The notes under the pieces are model-generated. The model was not told the origin of the DNA, did no database searches, and saw only the letters and a list, made by a program, of their open reading frames with translations. The translations under genes and the position numbers were made by a program. Source: Zeugodacus cucurbitae (taxonomy: Eukaryota; Arthropoda; Insecta; Diptera; Tephritidae). Taken from it: DNA of 64,000 bases. Where the stretch lies: positions 52,011,501-52,075,500 of the forward strand of contig NC_071667.1 in NCBI RefSeq assembly GCF_028554725.1, written 5' to 3'. Shown here in pieces: positions 38,246 to 51,120 of this stretch. Position 1 is the stretch's first letter. Each line of letters begins with the position of its first letter.

Positions 38246-41200
38246 GCATGTAATTAAGAAATAATTTTGACAATTAGACCCTTCAAACTTTACAACTCCC
38301 GTTATTTTTTGAACTCACAAGATTTCTTAAGGCAAATCAAATATTGACTGAGAAGTATATTCCAAGACTCAAATAAATACACCCAGAAAATAAATGTCTA
38401 ACAAATTCCTTTTTCAATAATATGTACCATTAAAAGCTTTGTGGTTTCAGCTTATTTTAATACATATTAAACAACTCAAAACGAAGTGCAATTCTAACAT
38501 AAACTAAATTTTGATTTAAGACTCCAAAATATTACTCATACGCAGCGTGCAACTAAAAAGGCAGTTCATTGTCTTTAAATAAAATGTAATGTTGTCTCCA
38601 CAAAAAGGAATTTTATATTTTATTAACTTAACTCATAAAGCCAATTATGTTATTTTTCACACATTTTCGGGTGATATATAAACACGCTAATGCTATTACG
38701 CTAAACGCCTTGTAAAATGTTACATTCAAACCGGTACTGAAAGGTAATACCTAAATAAATACTTACAAGAGTACATGTACATACACATGCAAGCAACAAT
38801 TATGTTTTCACACATATAAACATAAAGGCCATACAAAATATGTGCCTAAAGCAAGTTGTAACATTCAACAGAAGCGTGTATGTGCGTGTGTTTGAACACA
38901 TGAAATATTTGTTTCCTCTTTGTGGAAAATACACAATATCGTCCCTTTTTATGTTGCAGCGGCGGCGCTCTTTTGTTGGCATGTAACACTGCTTTTATGA
39001 CATAAATGGCAAAGTACACACTTCGGGATACAAATATTTTTAAAGCCAGTTAAAAGGCTGTGTATGCAAGTATGTGTACAGTTCCGCAACAAAAAAAGCC
39101 ACTCAACAGGAAGGACTCTCTACAAACAATGTGTACAAAATGTTGCAACATGTGTATTGTCACCGCTTGCCTGTTAGATAAACAAACGCCCTTCAGTCAC
39201 TGGCGTTTACAATTTTTTTGAAATTGTATCAGATAAACGACTGTCATATTAAGTTAGTTTGCTAGCGAGTCTTTTACCTATTTTTTAGATTTTAAAAACA
39301 AATAAATATTTATGTTTGGTTCGCCAAAGGTTTCGCGTTCATTTTAATAACTACTCCAGTCACGGAAACACGAATTGTTAACATTTATGCACATTCTATA
39401 AGGTGTTCTATAAGGTGTTGGTGAGATTAAAAGCTGTGAATTGCAATTGGGTGGATGGCAAGGAGGTGTGATTAATTTGCAATTAGGGTTCTAACAAATT
39501 GCCGTGCACGAAGGTATATTTATGTATAATGATCTCTAATTAAGTGTGAAAAGAAATTCTTTTTAGCAATTAGTTGATTGGTGGGTTGAGAGAGATATAC
39601 TCTATATTCGGAAGATTCTTACTCAGGTCTTAAATGTAAATTATCAGCGATAAGTCCTACCCTAATAAAGATATATGTTGTTTTCATAAAGAATCGCAAT
39701 GATTTTAATATATTTTCCGTCATTTTTTTTGTTTGGAGAATCCATTTTATAGAAAAATTATATTTAAACGGATTAAAGCATTCAGAGCAGACACTTTAAA
39801 AATCTCTTATGGTTCGACCCAACAGATAATAAGCTATGCTTTGGAGACTTTTATCAAACTAATATTAAAAGATCCCAAAGATTGAGGTCGTTGAGAAATA
39901 TTCTGGGATTTAAATATAACCTTGGCATACCCGTATTGACTTTAAAGGATCACATTTTGTAGTTGATGATAAATATTTGCAAACCAAAACCAAGATTTAT
40001 TTCTTTTATTTAATTCTTCCAAACGAATATATATTACATTCAATCTCTTGCTGAAAAAAATAATACGAATTGCAGAGCTAAATAGAGAAGGTACAATCTC
40101 TGACAATTTATTTGACAAAAAAAGCAGAGTCCTATAAATATTCTTAAGAAATTTCTCGCAGAGTTTAAAAATACTAATACAAAAATATACAAACGTTGTT
40201 TATTTAAAATTGCCAACTGCAATAAATATTAATCACCAACAATTTCCCTCCAACAAATCAAATTCATAACTTTTAATTAATTTCATAGCAAACCCCTCCT
40301 ACAACTTATCGTACTTATAACTTTTAATTTCCGCCTTAAGCAAATTTGATTGACAAAAAAATTAATTTATGCGCAGCCGAAGATAATTATCTCTCACAAG
40401 CAGTAGAAACCCAGCGACTCACCTTCAACTGCCTGCTGGCAAAGTAAGCCAATCAACTACGTCGGATATGCCTTTATGCTGACTTACCTTAAATATTATT
40501 CGCCTTCATCTTAACGCTGGCTGCCATCAGCGCGTATCATGGCACATTCATAAATGAAATTACGCGGAAGTGAAACGATTTCGAATTTCCATGCTAGTAA
40601 TATTTACATATATATATATATTTACATACATATGTATTTATATATATATTTCATGGCAACCTTCGATTCTACAATCTGCTCAACTGACTGTTCATTAGCC
40701 GTTTGTGCGCATCGTCAAAGGGATTTCTGCCATAAATACCCATAATATCGCTATCACCAAACATATAATAATATTCCCACGTATGTGTTTGCCTTTGTGG
40801 CGGCATGTAGGTAAGTATCAGTTGATTCAAAGGAATGTTTTTTTGGACTTGTTTACTGTATTCAAGATGTGGGTAAGGCAACACAATGTTATCAATTTTT
40901 AACGCAATATTGTCAGTAGCTGGGTGTTGCACAGTGTTTGAGAATTTAAAAAAATTGTTTTAAATAAAAATGCGATTTAATTTCATCCTAAATGTAGGCC
41001 TCGTTAGACATAAAAAAATATGATGGATATAAAAATGTGTTGCCTACCTTTTGGCGCTTTATTAAATAATTTATTCAAGTCATATACCTCAACCAACAAT
41101 TATGAATGCAATTCAGTAAAAAAGGTAAAGTTCAGTGAAGAATCCCTTCATATAAAGGGTGTGGTGTTTATTGTTCTGCCCCCAGATAGATACCCTTCTC

Positions 41201-43194
41201 TCTCATGCACTGAACTCAATACTAACTATTTTTTCACAAGAGGGTTAAGATGAATTCCTTAATTTTTACATTTTTAAACACTGTACCTCATATTCAATTC
41301 CGAGTGTTTTACTTTTAACCTTTCTCACCTTCTGTGTACCACCTTTTATCCACTATCTTTCTCTGCCAGCAAACATTATTATTTGTTATTGTTGCTACGT
41401 CAGCAAAAGTGAAAGTGAAACTGTCGTCTAGAATGCTTTCAAAAGCTTCAGGCTAAGTCTACATAAATAAACTGTTATACATATGTATGTACATATGCAC
41501 ATAGACCTTAACACCTTTCTTGTATTTACACCTGCTTGTGTGCTTTGAAAGTATTTCTTTTTATTTTCGACCTTTTCCTTAGCCAATTTCGCTCGAATGT
41601 GTTTATTAGCATTATCGCTTTTCTTATCTTTCGTTATCTAAAATTTAACATAGTCTATGACATTTAAGGTCGACTTTTGTAAGCTCGATTTCACCAAGTC
41701 GTTTCTATTTCATATGGAAGCTTATCTTGCATCCTTAGCGTCCTTTATGCGCACATTTTTTACGGTTATTACTTTAAATCCTGTAAATTTTTATTTTCTC
41801 ACTCATTTGCTGTGGAGTTTTGTGTTGTGCATAGTCAGCGGTATTTTATTTGTGCTTGTTCATATATATGTGTAGAATTCCTTATTAAAATATATTTTAT
41901 CGATTTTTCGCTTCAATGAATTTATTCATTTGCATTTTTATTTGCGTGTTGTGTTGGATTAGGCTTTGGCTTTTGCATATTTTTCTTATCAAAAATATGT
42001 AAAGAACACATAGCATTTCTTCCATTTTTTTAAATTGCAATTTTGTATTCTGGATCGGTATTACGAGTATTTAGATGGAAATTTGTGGAATGGAAATATA
42101 CCGCACCAGCTTAGCTTAGTAACTCACCACCTGTCTTGTATAAATGTTTGAAAATCCAGATTTTTACGAAGGGTTATTCATTATGCAAGGATTTATTATC
42201 GGAATCGGAAAAAGATTTGCTAAAGCGAAATTCAAGCAACATTATAATAATACTTGGGACTTTGAAAGCTTTTCGAACTTTAACATTTAACAGGTTAGGT
42301 GGGTTTCAAAACTTTAAAACTTGAAAAAAATTTTGTCTTATTATATAGTACAATATGTTTAAAATATTATCAAGGAATATCAAATCCATCCGACTAAAGT
42401 TCTAAGAAATGAAATACTTAATGAACGGACCAGTTTTTCAGTTCTATTTTTATTACAATTTTTTCAATAAAAGCCTGCCAAAAATACAAAATTTAATATT
42501 TTATTTTTTCCTCAGTTCATTAACTAAATTTATCGATTTCCTTTAAAAATATTTTTAACTATTTTAAATGAAATATATGATTGTAAATTGTAAAAATATC
42601 CTTGTTTTCAGGCCCTGAAATCCATAAATAAATATGACCTTCGACCTCAACTTAATTGTTGATAATGATATCGAACATCGAGTTAAAAAAATTAAAAATT
42701 AGAAGCATAGATTTTTTAAGTCAACAGTAACATTGTATTTTTGACATTAAAAGTTCTTAGGAAAGCTTATCGAAAACATATTTTCGAAAGTACCTTTGAT
42801 GATTACATATTACTCTCTGCCAACCCTTTTTAAAGATGTTCGTAGTTATACCTTTGGAAGATGTATTTATGGAAACTCATATCCATAGCTCTATATCATT
42901 CGGTTTCGAAACGTTACTATTAAATCAATCAAAGCGATCCTGTCCGTCGGATTACTTTACTTTACAAAATAAATAACTAGAAAATTAATGAAGTTGTCAA
43001 AGTATAATTCGTTAATATCCGATGGATTATCCATTCTCTGATCCATTCGAAATATGGGCCGATGCTATGGAATGAATATGAGGAGGGACAGGATTTTTTC
43101 GATACCAAGAATAATATCTGTTAGTCACCTTGACTTTAAAGTAGTTATGTCGCATATTATAAGATATATTATTCTTTTAGACATATGGTCTTCA
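38246..43194. other. Non-coding DNA, no gene seen
   Basis: AT-rich with TA microsatellites around 40605-40650 and a short direct duplication (TATAAGGTGTTCTATAAGGTG) near 39400. Short ORFs on both strands show no family motif. Confidence 0.5.
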
Positions 43195-43234
43195 ATGAGG
43201 CAATACTTTTTTCGAAGCTGGTCTTTTTGACAGC

Positions 43235-43420
43235 TGTCATTTGATTTATACTCAGTTTGGTTTGTCATTATGAACATACTTACTCCGGAACAACTTTAAT
43301 TGCTGACATACGGTTATAAAAATATGGTCGAAAATTGATAACCTCGGCTAGAATTTTTGCGAATCAACAACGGCGATTAATTTCCCGAAATCATATTATT
43401 GCTCGAAAACATAATTACAA
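43235..43420 (+). mobile_element. Mariner-like 5' end relic
   Basis: Contains ATGAACATACTTACTCCGGAACAAC near 43270, which parallels the transposase start retained in DD41D copy 2 (ATGAATAGACTTACTAACGAGCAAC near 48391). It is followed by decayed N-terminal sequence with stops. Only the leader and first codons survive. Confidence 0.5.
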
Positions 43421-45269
43421 AACCTAACTTCTTGTTCATAACATTAAAATATATGTGTTTTATATATTCTTGAAAACAACATGTGTTTTATAATAATGTA
43501 CTCTTCCCTACTCTTTTCCATTTTATAATTAAACAAAGTGTAGAATTTATCTTTTCGAATGCTACAAATTATTCAATCACATGTAGCGAATATTGCAATT
43601 ACATAATACAAGCTCTCTGTACTCAAACTGTCTGGATATCACAATTCTCTGAATGGAACTTAATTAAATGGAAGCCAAATTGACAGAGATGGCGCAACCA
43701 AATAAGGATTTGCCAAAATCAAATTCTAGGAATCAAGCCAGTGGAAAAAATGGCAAAAATGGGATTGCATTAAATACAAGAACAAAACCCCACTAAAAAG
43801 AATTAGAGCAAAGCAATCCGATACAACTCATTTGGCAGTTAATGTCGGTGCCAAATTCAAAGCCAATGGCACACATGCTCATGGCAACACACCCACTCCC
43901 ACTTTTACATAGAAACAAAAAATCAAAAAGAAATGAAAAAGCGATGCGATACACGAAGAGCACAAAACCTAATGTGACTATTGCGTGCGTTTCTGGAGAT
44001 GGGGGAGGTGCCAGAGGCGAGAGCAAGACTGTTTCAATTGAAAGAAAGGAAACGGAAACAACAACCGATTCTGTTGGCAGCAACTAACAAAAAAGATACA
44101 AATAACGGAAATCAGTGCGCAGAACGGCGCTTCTGAGGTAGACAAAAAGGGAAGAAGTTAGAGAAACAAAAAAATCGAAAAAAATCTCCACCTTCTTAAT
44201 TTCCGCAATGAAAGAAATGGTCGACACAATGTCTGCCAAAAACTGAATGCCATAGTGATTTCACGTAGCTTTTCAGGCACAGCTGTGGACTGACTGGCAC
44301 AATAACAGGCGAGAATCAATGTGAGCTCACGTAACATGTACACATAGAACGGTTGCTTACAAATCCAACAAACAGATGTGCCACATATATGTAAATGTAT
44401 GCTTATATGTATGTATATGAGTTTAAATGTTTGTTTGTGTATAATTTTGTTCACTAATTTCGGTGCTTTGATTTGGCGTTTGTTTTTTGTCAAGAGTTTG
44501 TTGGCGCGACTCGTCGGTCGGCTGTTGGCAGCAGTTGGAAATAATGGAAAATCAATAGGCTTGGAAAATTAACAAAAGCTGTGTTGTATGAATGGTTTAA
44601 TTTATATATAATATATGAAGAGCAAAATACAAGGACTACTTTAAAAAAAAAAAACTAATTGAAATGTAATTTTCCTCAATTTTTTTGGTTAAAACTAGAA
44701 GTGTTAATTAATTTTAAATACAAGAAGTGCTTATCTAGACACTTGAAATGGAAATAATTTGTTCCTGTGCTCTCCTAAAGAGAACTTTAAACTATACCGT
44801 AAGGAATTTTTCGATACTTTAAAAGATGAATTATAGTTAAGAGAGTCGTGAGTTAACTTTGAAAACTACCATATAAACCCAAGTGTATTAACATAATTTC
44901 AATACTTAGTGTATAAAAATTAGGAGCGAAAAAATACGAAATATAGTATGAATACTGGAATTTATACTTGAAAATATCATTGTATTTAAAAAAAAATTTC
45001 ATTTAAATTATTTGTTCGAACCCCTTTAGATCATTAAAACTTGAATAATCAAAAATTATGAAACCAAATATGCAAAAACACTAAAATTTAACACAAAACT
45101 TCATTGAAAGACATATTTTAACTCAATATTTTAACTCATATTCAAGCAATCCCTACTAAACCCAGGGAGTTCATATACATAGGTTAGATTGGTAGCCCAG
45201 AAAGCTATAAATAGATCAGTCACGTAGTAAATGAGGAGTAGACATCATTTAGTATGTCTGCGTTTGATG
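43421..45269. other. Non-coding DNA, no gene seen
   Basis: The moderately G+C-rich patch at 43800-44300 has ORFs on both strands (43793-44083 minus, 43842-44087 plus, 44158-44493 minus) but no motif. I do not call a gene. Confidence 0.45.
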
Positions 45270-45560
45270 CTTTACACATAACTTTTGCAGTTGTCTAGAT
45301 CATCATATAGGCAGTACATGGGCTTACCTACGTCTATCATGCTTTCAATCGCTTATTTCTGGCGACTCTTGCCCGGCCATCGAAGACGCTTTAGACCGAT
45401 AAGCAGAAAGAGAATATTGCCTTGATTTCCTCCTAACTGTCTAAATCTATGTTGATTTTAGAGTGGTGGTTAAGGATAGCTTCGCGGATTTCTTAATTGC
45501 AAACACCTCCGCTGGAAATATACTACAGTATTCTGGCAGTTTAAAAGGCTGCCTTATGCT
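45270..45560 (-). mobile_element. LINE RNase H relic
   Basis: Minus-strand translation contains FPAEVFAIKKSA (about 45510), resembling the FQAEVxAI start of LINE RNase H domains. Other pieces are EEIKAIFSFC (about 45430) and VGKPMYCLYDDLDN (about 45330). Stops interrupt all frames. It is more diverged than the relics at 5426 and 16900. Confidence 0.5.
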
Positions 45561-46364
45561 AACTTCGAGCAGTTTATAAAGCTCATATAATAAACTTAAA
45601 AGCTAGCAATAATTCTCTAAAGCTTAACAACTGAATATTAGGATTATATCGCAGGTCTCCAAAAATATACACGAGATCTGTATTCAAGATGTATAAAGTT
45701 TGTTTAGGGCATCGCATTTAGTACTCTAATATGTATTGGTCTACAACTTTGCTTCCGCCGATTTTTTTTTTGTAAATTTAAGTTAAATTTAGTTTTTTTT
45801 TTGTATAAAAACAGTTCCAAATGTCGATGAGCCTGCACTTTTCTTGGAATTAAAAAAGAAAAACAAAATTTCCCGCAAATGTCGCGAATTCGTCTCAAAA
45901 AGTGACATTTTCAGTTGAGAATAAGTTTGGGATGCAAACAGATCTCTACAAATATTTTGTTAGATCTCTACAAATGTCCAAGATCGATATAAAACGATTT
46001 AATCGGTTTGGGATGCAAACAGATCGCTACAAATATTTTGTTGGGTTAATGTTGACACAAATGTCCAAGTTCGGTATTAGAAAAAAATGGTTTTAATCGA
46101 CCAGTGCTTGACCCTAGAGACATCTATTGGAAAACGGCGGAGGCAAACTTGTAGACCTAATAAATAAAATCGTTCACAATCTGGTTGACTTTTTAATATC
46201 AAAATACTGTAAGTTCATTAACTAGTTAAGTTCAAAAGTATCATTTTTGTGAGATTAACTGAATGCCAAATCTATGCCGTTTATAAGGTTTCACATTTGA
46301 ATTTTTTTTTTGGTATTTCATTTGAACTTATGTGATTCGCGTTGAAACCGTTTAGCCGGTTATA
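45561..46364. other. Non-coding DNA with an 81-bp direct duplication
   Basis: GTTTGGGATGCAAACAGATC occurs at 45925-45944 and 46006-46025, and the match extends through CTACAAATATTTTGTT with one mismatch. The plus ORF 45902-46096 keeps both copies in one frame because the offset is a multiple of three. No family is recognised. Confidence 0.5.
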
Positions 46365-46455
46365 GCCGATCTCATCTCATCTGATGTTGACATCGTCCAA
46401 GCTTCTGTACCATAAAGCAGGACGGGGATGATAAGCGACTCATAACTCAAAATAA
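46365..46455 (-). mobile_element. Shard of RTE-like LINE C-terminal region
   Basis: Minus-strand translation of about 46445-46370 gives SYESLIIPVLLYGTEAWTMS. This corresponds to the post-RT segment of the same LINE type as 1-2330. It is only about 90 bp and is flanked by unrelated AT-rich DNA. Confidence 0.65.
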
Positions 46456-48209
46456 AGCTCTAAGAAATGAATTTTTGCTATAACTTACAAATATTTAGTA
46501 TGATTGAGTAACTTCAAACCTATCACGGCTCTATGTTTAACAGAAACTAGTGAGAAATTTTGGCTCAATTGGTTAAAAAACCATTTGAATATTATACTTT
46601 TATGTATAACATCAGCAATTTATTTCTCTAAAGATATTTAGCAAATTTTAAATAGCTTAGATAATCATGAAAATCAGTTCCAAATCCCTGGATTGACCAT
46701 ACCATAAAATCTAAAACCAATTCCACCAAATCCAATAGTAGAACTTAGTTGAGAAGAAATTTAAGTACGTCTTAGACTTTTATTGAATGAATTATTCTGA
46801 CTTTTCCGTCTGAGAACGAAATTTTTGCATAAAATCTCTCCACTAACCACTAGTTTGTCTCTTTTCAAGATGTGAGCAACGTTTTATAGCCTTGATTATT
46901 CTTGTAATTTTCATTTCATACTAGTTTTATTATTTAAATAATTAATTAATATTAACATTATATTGATCGAGGCTCAAAAACTATAGTTAGTACAGTCAAT
47001 TGGAGTACACTATTTTATGTTTGCTTATTGAAATCTCCTTGAAACCCTGACAGCAACGTTTCTTTAATGACAACATGTTTTATGGCAAAGCAAAACCATT
47101 TCTCATTAACGAATATATTATTAAGAAAAATTCCATAAACCTTAAATGCATACACGTATATATGTATGTATGTATGTCTATCACATAGTTTTCTGCACCA
47201 TCACATGCACACCTTTTCATTTTGTAAATTAATCCATGTGAATGTGCATTTTCCTCGTTTATAACAGGCAATGTTGGCAGCAGCCAACAATCATACCTCA
47301 CAACAGGAGAGCAACCCATTTATCACATACACACACCCATACATATGTACATGCACATCACGCGTCTATTGTAAGCCTTTGCATGCTTTTCTCGCTGCTG
47401 CTGCAATGTGTCTGAGGCAAGCAAAGGCGCGTTTTCGCTAGTTGAGGATTTCATTATGCAAAAAAGCACGAGCGCATGACACACATACATATACTCACAC
47501 ATAAAGCACGAAGAATATATTAAAACACAATTGCCAAGTCTCTGCAACGGCACGCTGAGCGCTGAGCCAGCAGGTGTAACACTTGCGGATCACATGAGAG
47601 CTAACCCATTTTCCCAGAAGCATTCACTTTTTCTTTTCAGCTGAAATTCTACATTCTTCTACAAATTCAAGCTGTGCTATGCTTGGCATGTTTGCGCGTA
47701 CAAATTCACATCCGCTCCCCACACACACACACGGCACACTCTCACCGACTTCCGCGCCAGAATTTGCAGCTTCTTTAACGCGCTTTCATGCAAATAATGC
47801 TTAGACGGTGGGAAAATGTAAATCAACGCCAAGCGCGCTTAGCATGAGGTTGGTGAGATTAAAGCGCATGTGGCAAGGTGTACATGGCGTATGAGTAACT
47901 TCGGTTAAAGTTACTGAAATTTGTATGATAGTATATACACCTCCGTCAAGTAAAAAGTTTTCAGAAATATTTTTACATTTTTGGACAACTGAAAGCTTAA
48001 AATAAGATTTAAAAGTATTAACATTACATTACCGTTAATTAAAATTGCTGCGTAATCAGTGGGAATGTAAGAGAGATTTTTGCGAAGATGGAATTTTTAA
48101 ATATTTTTTGCTTGTGATGCTTATAATTTTAAAATTAGTTATATAAAAAACCTGGAATGAGCAGTTTACATATTTTAAACCACTAATATTTACCAACTAA
48201 CATTATATT
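46456..48209. other. Non-coding DNA, no gene seen
   Basis: AT-rich, with short CA and TATG repeats near 47155-47180, 47328-47345 and 47720-47732. Nothing was recognised as a gene. Confidence 0.5.
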
Positions 48210-48304
48210 TAACAAGTAAGGAAAGGCTAAATTCGGGTGCAACCAAAAATTTTATACTCTCGCAATTTGTTGATATAATTTTATAAAGATAACACAATTT
48301 GACC

Positions 48305-49218
48305 CATGCATTAGTATTTGACAGATCACGTGGGATTTCAGACATGGTGTCAAAGAGAAAGATGCTCAGTATGCTTTGACATTTCATCATGAATAGACTT
48401 ACTAACGAGCAACGCTTGCAAATCATTGAATTTTATTACCAAAATCAGTGTTCGCTTCGAAATGTGAAATCCGCTTTTTTATCGACAAATTTTGTTCAGC
48501 GATGAGGCTCATTTCTGGTTGAATGGCTACGTAAATAAGCAAAATTGCCGCATTTGGGGTGAAGAGCAACCAGAAGCCGTTCAAGAACTGCCCATGCATC
48601 CCGAAAAATGCACTGTTTGGTGTGGTTTGTACGCTGGTGGAATCATTGGACCGTATTTTTTCAAAGATGCTGTTGGACGCAACGTTACGGTGAATGGCGA
48701 TCGCTATCGTTCGATGCTAACAAACTTTTTGTTGCCAAAAATGGAAGAACTGAACTTGGTTGACATGTGGTTTCAACAAGATGGCGCTACATGCCACACA
48801 GCTCGCGATTCTATGGCCATTTTGAGGGAAAACTTCGGAGAACAATTCATCTCAAGAAATGGACCCGTAAGTTGGCCACCAAGATCATGCGATTTAACGC
48901 CTTTAGACTATTTTTTGTGGGGCTACGTCAAGTCTAAAGTCTACAGAAATAAGCCAGCAACTATTCCAGCTTTGGAAGACAACATTTCCGAAGAAATTCG
49001 GGCTATTCCGGCCGAAATGCTCGAAAAAGTTGCCCAAAATTGGACTTTCCGAATGGACCACCTAAGACGCAGCCGCGGTCAACATTTAAATGAAATTATC
49101 TTCAAAAAGTAAATGTCATGAACCAATCTAACGTTTCAAATAAAGAACCGATGAGATTTTGCAAATTTTATGCGTTTTTTTTTTTAAAAAGTTATCAAGC
49201 TCTTAAAAAATCACCCTT
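48305..49218 (+). mobile_element. DD41D mariner-like element, copy 2, 5' end lost and internally deleted
   Basis: It lacks the first 29 bp of copy 1, including the left inverted repeat. It keeps the leader and start codon (about 48391) with MNRLTNEQRLQIIEFYYQNQ, then jumps straight into NPLFYRQ of the catalytic half. The right inverted repeat (TTAAAAAATCACCCTT) is present, followed by TA at 49219-49220. Its deletion endpoints differ from copy 1, so the N-terminal losses were separate events. Confidence 0.88.
48492..49112 (+). pseudogene. DD41D mariner transposase, catalytic half only
   Basis: 206 codons with the same sequence as the matching part of the ORF at 10175-10828. All three catalytic Asp are present (FSDEAHFW, FQQDGATCH, TPLDYFLWG). 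The frame opens at TTG; the element's own ATG is out of frame with it after the deletion. No helix-turn-helix region remains. I saw no nucleotide differences from copy 1 within the shared ORF, only a few in the leader and 3' untranslated part. Confidence 0.85.
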
Positions 49219-49317
49219 TATATGCTCATTTAATTTGGCTAAGATATTTCACATATTACCCGATTTATAAGCTATTAAGCCCATCGTATTTTTGAAAATC
49301 TTATAATTAGGTATATG

Positions 49318-50402
49318 TAGAGATGGGTTTAGACCAGGGTATTTACCCATTTATACCCATTTTCATACCTTAGCAGTTCATGAAGAAATTAATCTACAAG
49401 CCGGTATAAAATCACAGTTACTTAGCGAAATATTTTGGGAGCAATTAAATTTAAGCTCAAACATATTTGGTTGCATTACAAAATGGATTTGTAAGATAGA
49501 ATCAAATGAATTTATTATGCACATGATATATTTCGCGTTTAATGAAATTAAAAGCAAGCTTGAATTAGAGTTTGCTTCAACTATTATACTGAATGATGCC
49601 GAAAAAACTGAGCTTTCAACCATATTCAACACACGATTTAAAAAAAACCGTAAAACCTAAGGTACAAGGAAGTTATCTTGATCCGTCTGGAGGATGTAGA
49701 TGCATTGGAGTTCATTCACACAATGTCACAGGCGCTAAACATAAATATAATGGCAGATTTTGCCAACTAGAAGGCCAGGAATGATTTCTGGGCAAAAACT
49801 TTTGTCTGGAGCTGTTTGGATGAAATTTCTCCAGTAACTTGGTGGAAAGGAATTTGTGGAAGCACGCTGTTCGAATTTTAACAGCTCCCTGTACTTCAGC
49901 TGCTACTGAACGTTCCTTTAGCACCCACAGCTTCATTCATTCCAAAAAAAAAGGAACCGTTTAACAACACAAAGTGCAGGAAAAATAACATATACGATAT
50001 CGAGCAACTGGAACTTGCTTTTTAAAAACAGCTTACCACCTTCAGCAGAAAGCACGCACTCCACTCAATTTGAAAATTCCATGAATTCTTCACTATAATG
50101 TACATAAGACGATATACCTTCAACTTCAGCCGGGACCACGCACTCTACTCGATATGAATTTTTATCGGATACAAACAGCGAAAGCGATTACGATTAAATT
50201 TAAAAAATATTTAATTTGTTATTAAAAAATATAATAATCATTCATAACAAAAAATTTAATTCCTTTAATTTATTTAAAATTTTCTTTGTTCTGATTTATA
50301 CCCACATTTTGGGTAAATACCCAAGCGCTTGGGTAAATACCTTGGTATTTACATTTAAATACCCAATTTTCCTTTTGGGTTTTTACCCTTGTCCCATCAC
50401 TA
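49318..50402 (+). mobile_element. hAT-superfamily DNA transposon relic, 8-bp target duplication
   Basis: 1085 bp bounded by GGTATATG at 49310-49317 and 50403-50410. The inverted ends read TAGAGATGGG at the left and TAGTGATGGG at the right, in reverse complement, as expected for hAT. Plus-strand remains of the transposase dimerisation domain are visible: SPVTWWKG (about 49831), then HAVRILTAPCTSAATERSF and STHSFIHSKK (about 49862-49950), in different frames. The subterminal regions carry repeated GGGTAAATACC motifs. Most of the transposase is missing, so it is non-autonomous. Confidence 0.88.
50311..50341. repeat. hAT subterminal palindrome and direct repeat
   Basis: ACCCAAGCGCTTGGGT (50319-50334) is a perfect palindrome. 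GGGTAAATACC occurs directly repeated at 50311 and 50331. Such subterminal motifs often bind hAT transposase; that role here is inferred. Confidence 0.6.
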
Positions 50403-51120
50403 GGTATATGTGAACTTGGGAAGTTATGACCCGATTTTAACCATTTCTGGTACAGAGACATACTATTAGAAGAAAACGATTTCCACTGAATTACATTAAG
50501 ATATCTGAGAGATTTACAGATATTTTAGGTGAAAAATTACCCTAAGGCACTGAGTTCTTCATATGCGATACCGGGGCATTGAAAAGTTATAATCAGATTT
50601 CGACAATTTGTTCACAAGTGATGTCACAGATCATATACTCCATGGACGCTAGAGTATTTGTTCAAAGTTTTATTTCGCTATCTTCATTGGTTCCTTATGT
50701 ATATATTATACAGTGAAGGAATAAGATGGAATTCAAAATTGAGTTAGATGGGAAGTTGTCGTAATTGTGAACCGATTTCATCCATTTTCCGCACGTGTCA
50801 TCACGGTGTCAAGAAAATATTATATACCGAATTTCATTGAAATCTGTCGAGTAGTTCCTGAGATATGGTTTTCACCCATAAGTCTGCGATGCCACGCCCA
50901 TTTTCCATTTTGTAAAAAAAATATGAGTGCAGCTTCTCTCTGCTATTTCTTCTGTAAAATTTAGTGTTTCTGACGTTTGACTCGTCTCGTCATCCTGATC
51001 ATTTTGATATATATAAGCGTATATTTAACTCGTTTAGTTTCATGACTTACAAACAAGCGTTCTATGAACAAAACTATAATACTCTCTTGGCAACTTTTGT
51101 TGCGAGTGTATAAAAATATA

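Larger units (their letters stand above)
48210..51120 (+). repeat. Dispersed repeat with inverted ends, host for two nested insertions
   Basis: The left end has TTTTATACTCTCGCAA (48251-48266) and the right end has its near inverse TTGCGAGTGTATAAAA (51100-51115), so the unit has terminal or subterminal inverted ends. Without the two insertions it would be about 0.9 kb. It contains a truncated DD41D element (48305-49218) and a hAT element (49318-50402). The host has no coding frame of its own. Another partial copy at 28560-28990 shows the sequence without the hAT insertion. I do not recognise the family; it is likely a non-autonomous DNA element. Confidence 0.6.

Noticed and set aside
43793..44493. 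Overlapping ORFs on both strands
   Set aside because: Low-complexity composition and no motif; likely chance in a G+C-richer patch.
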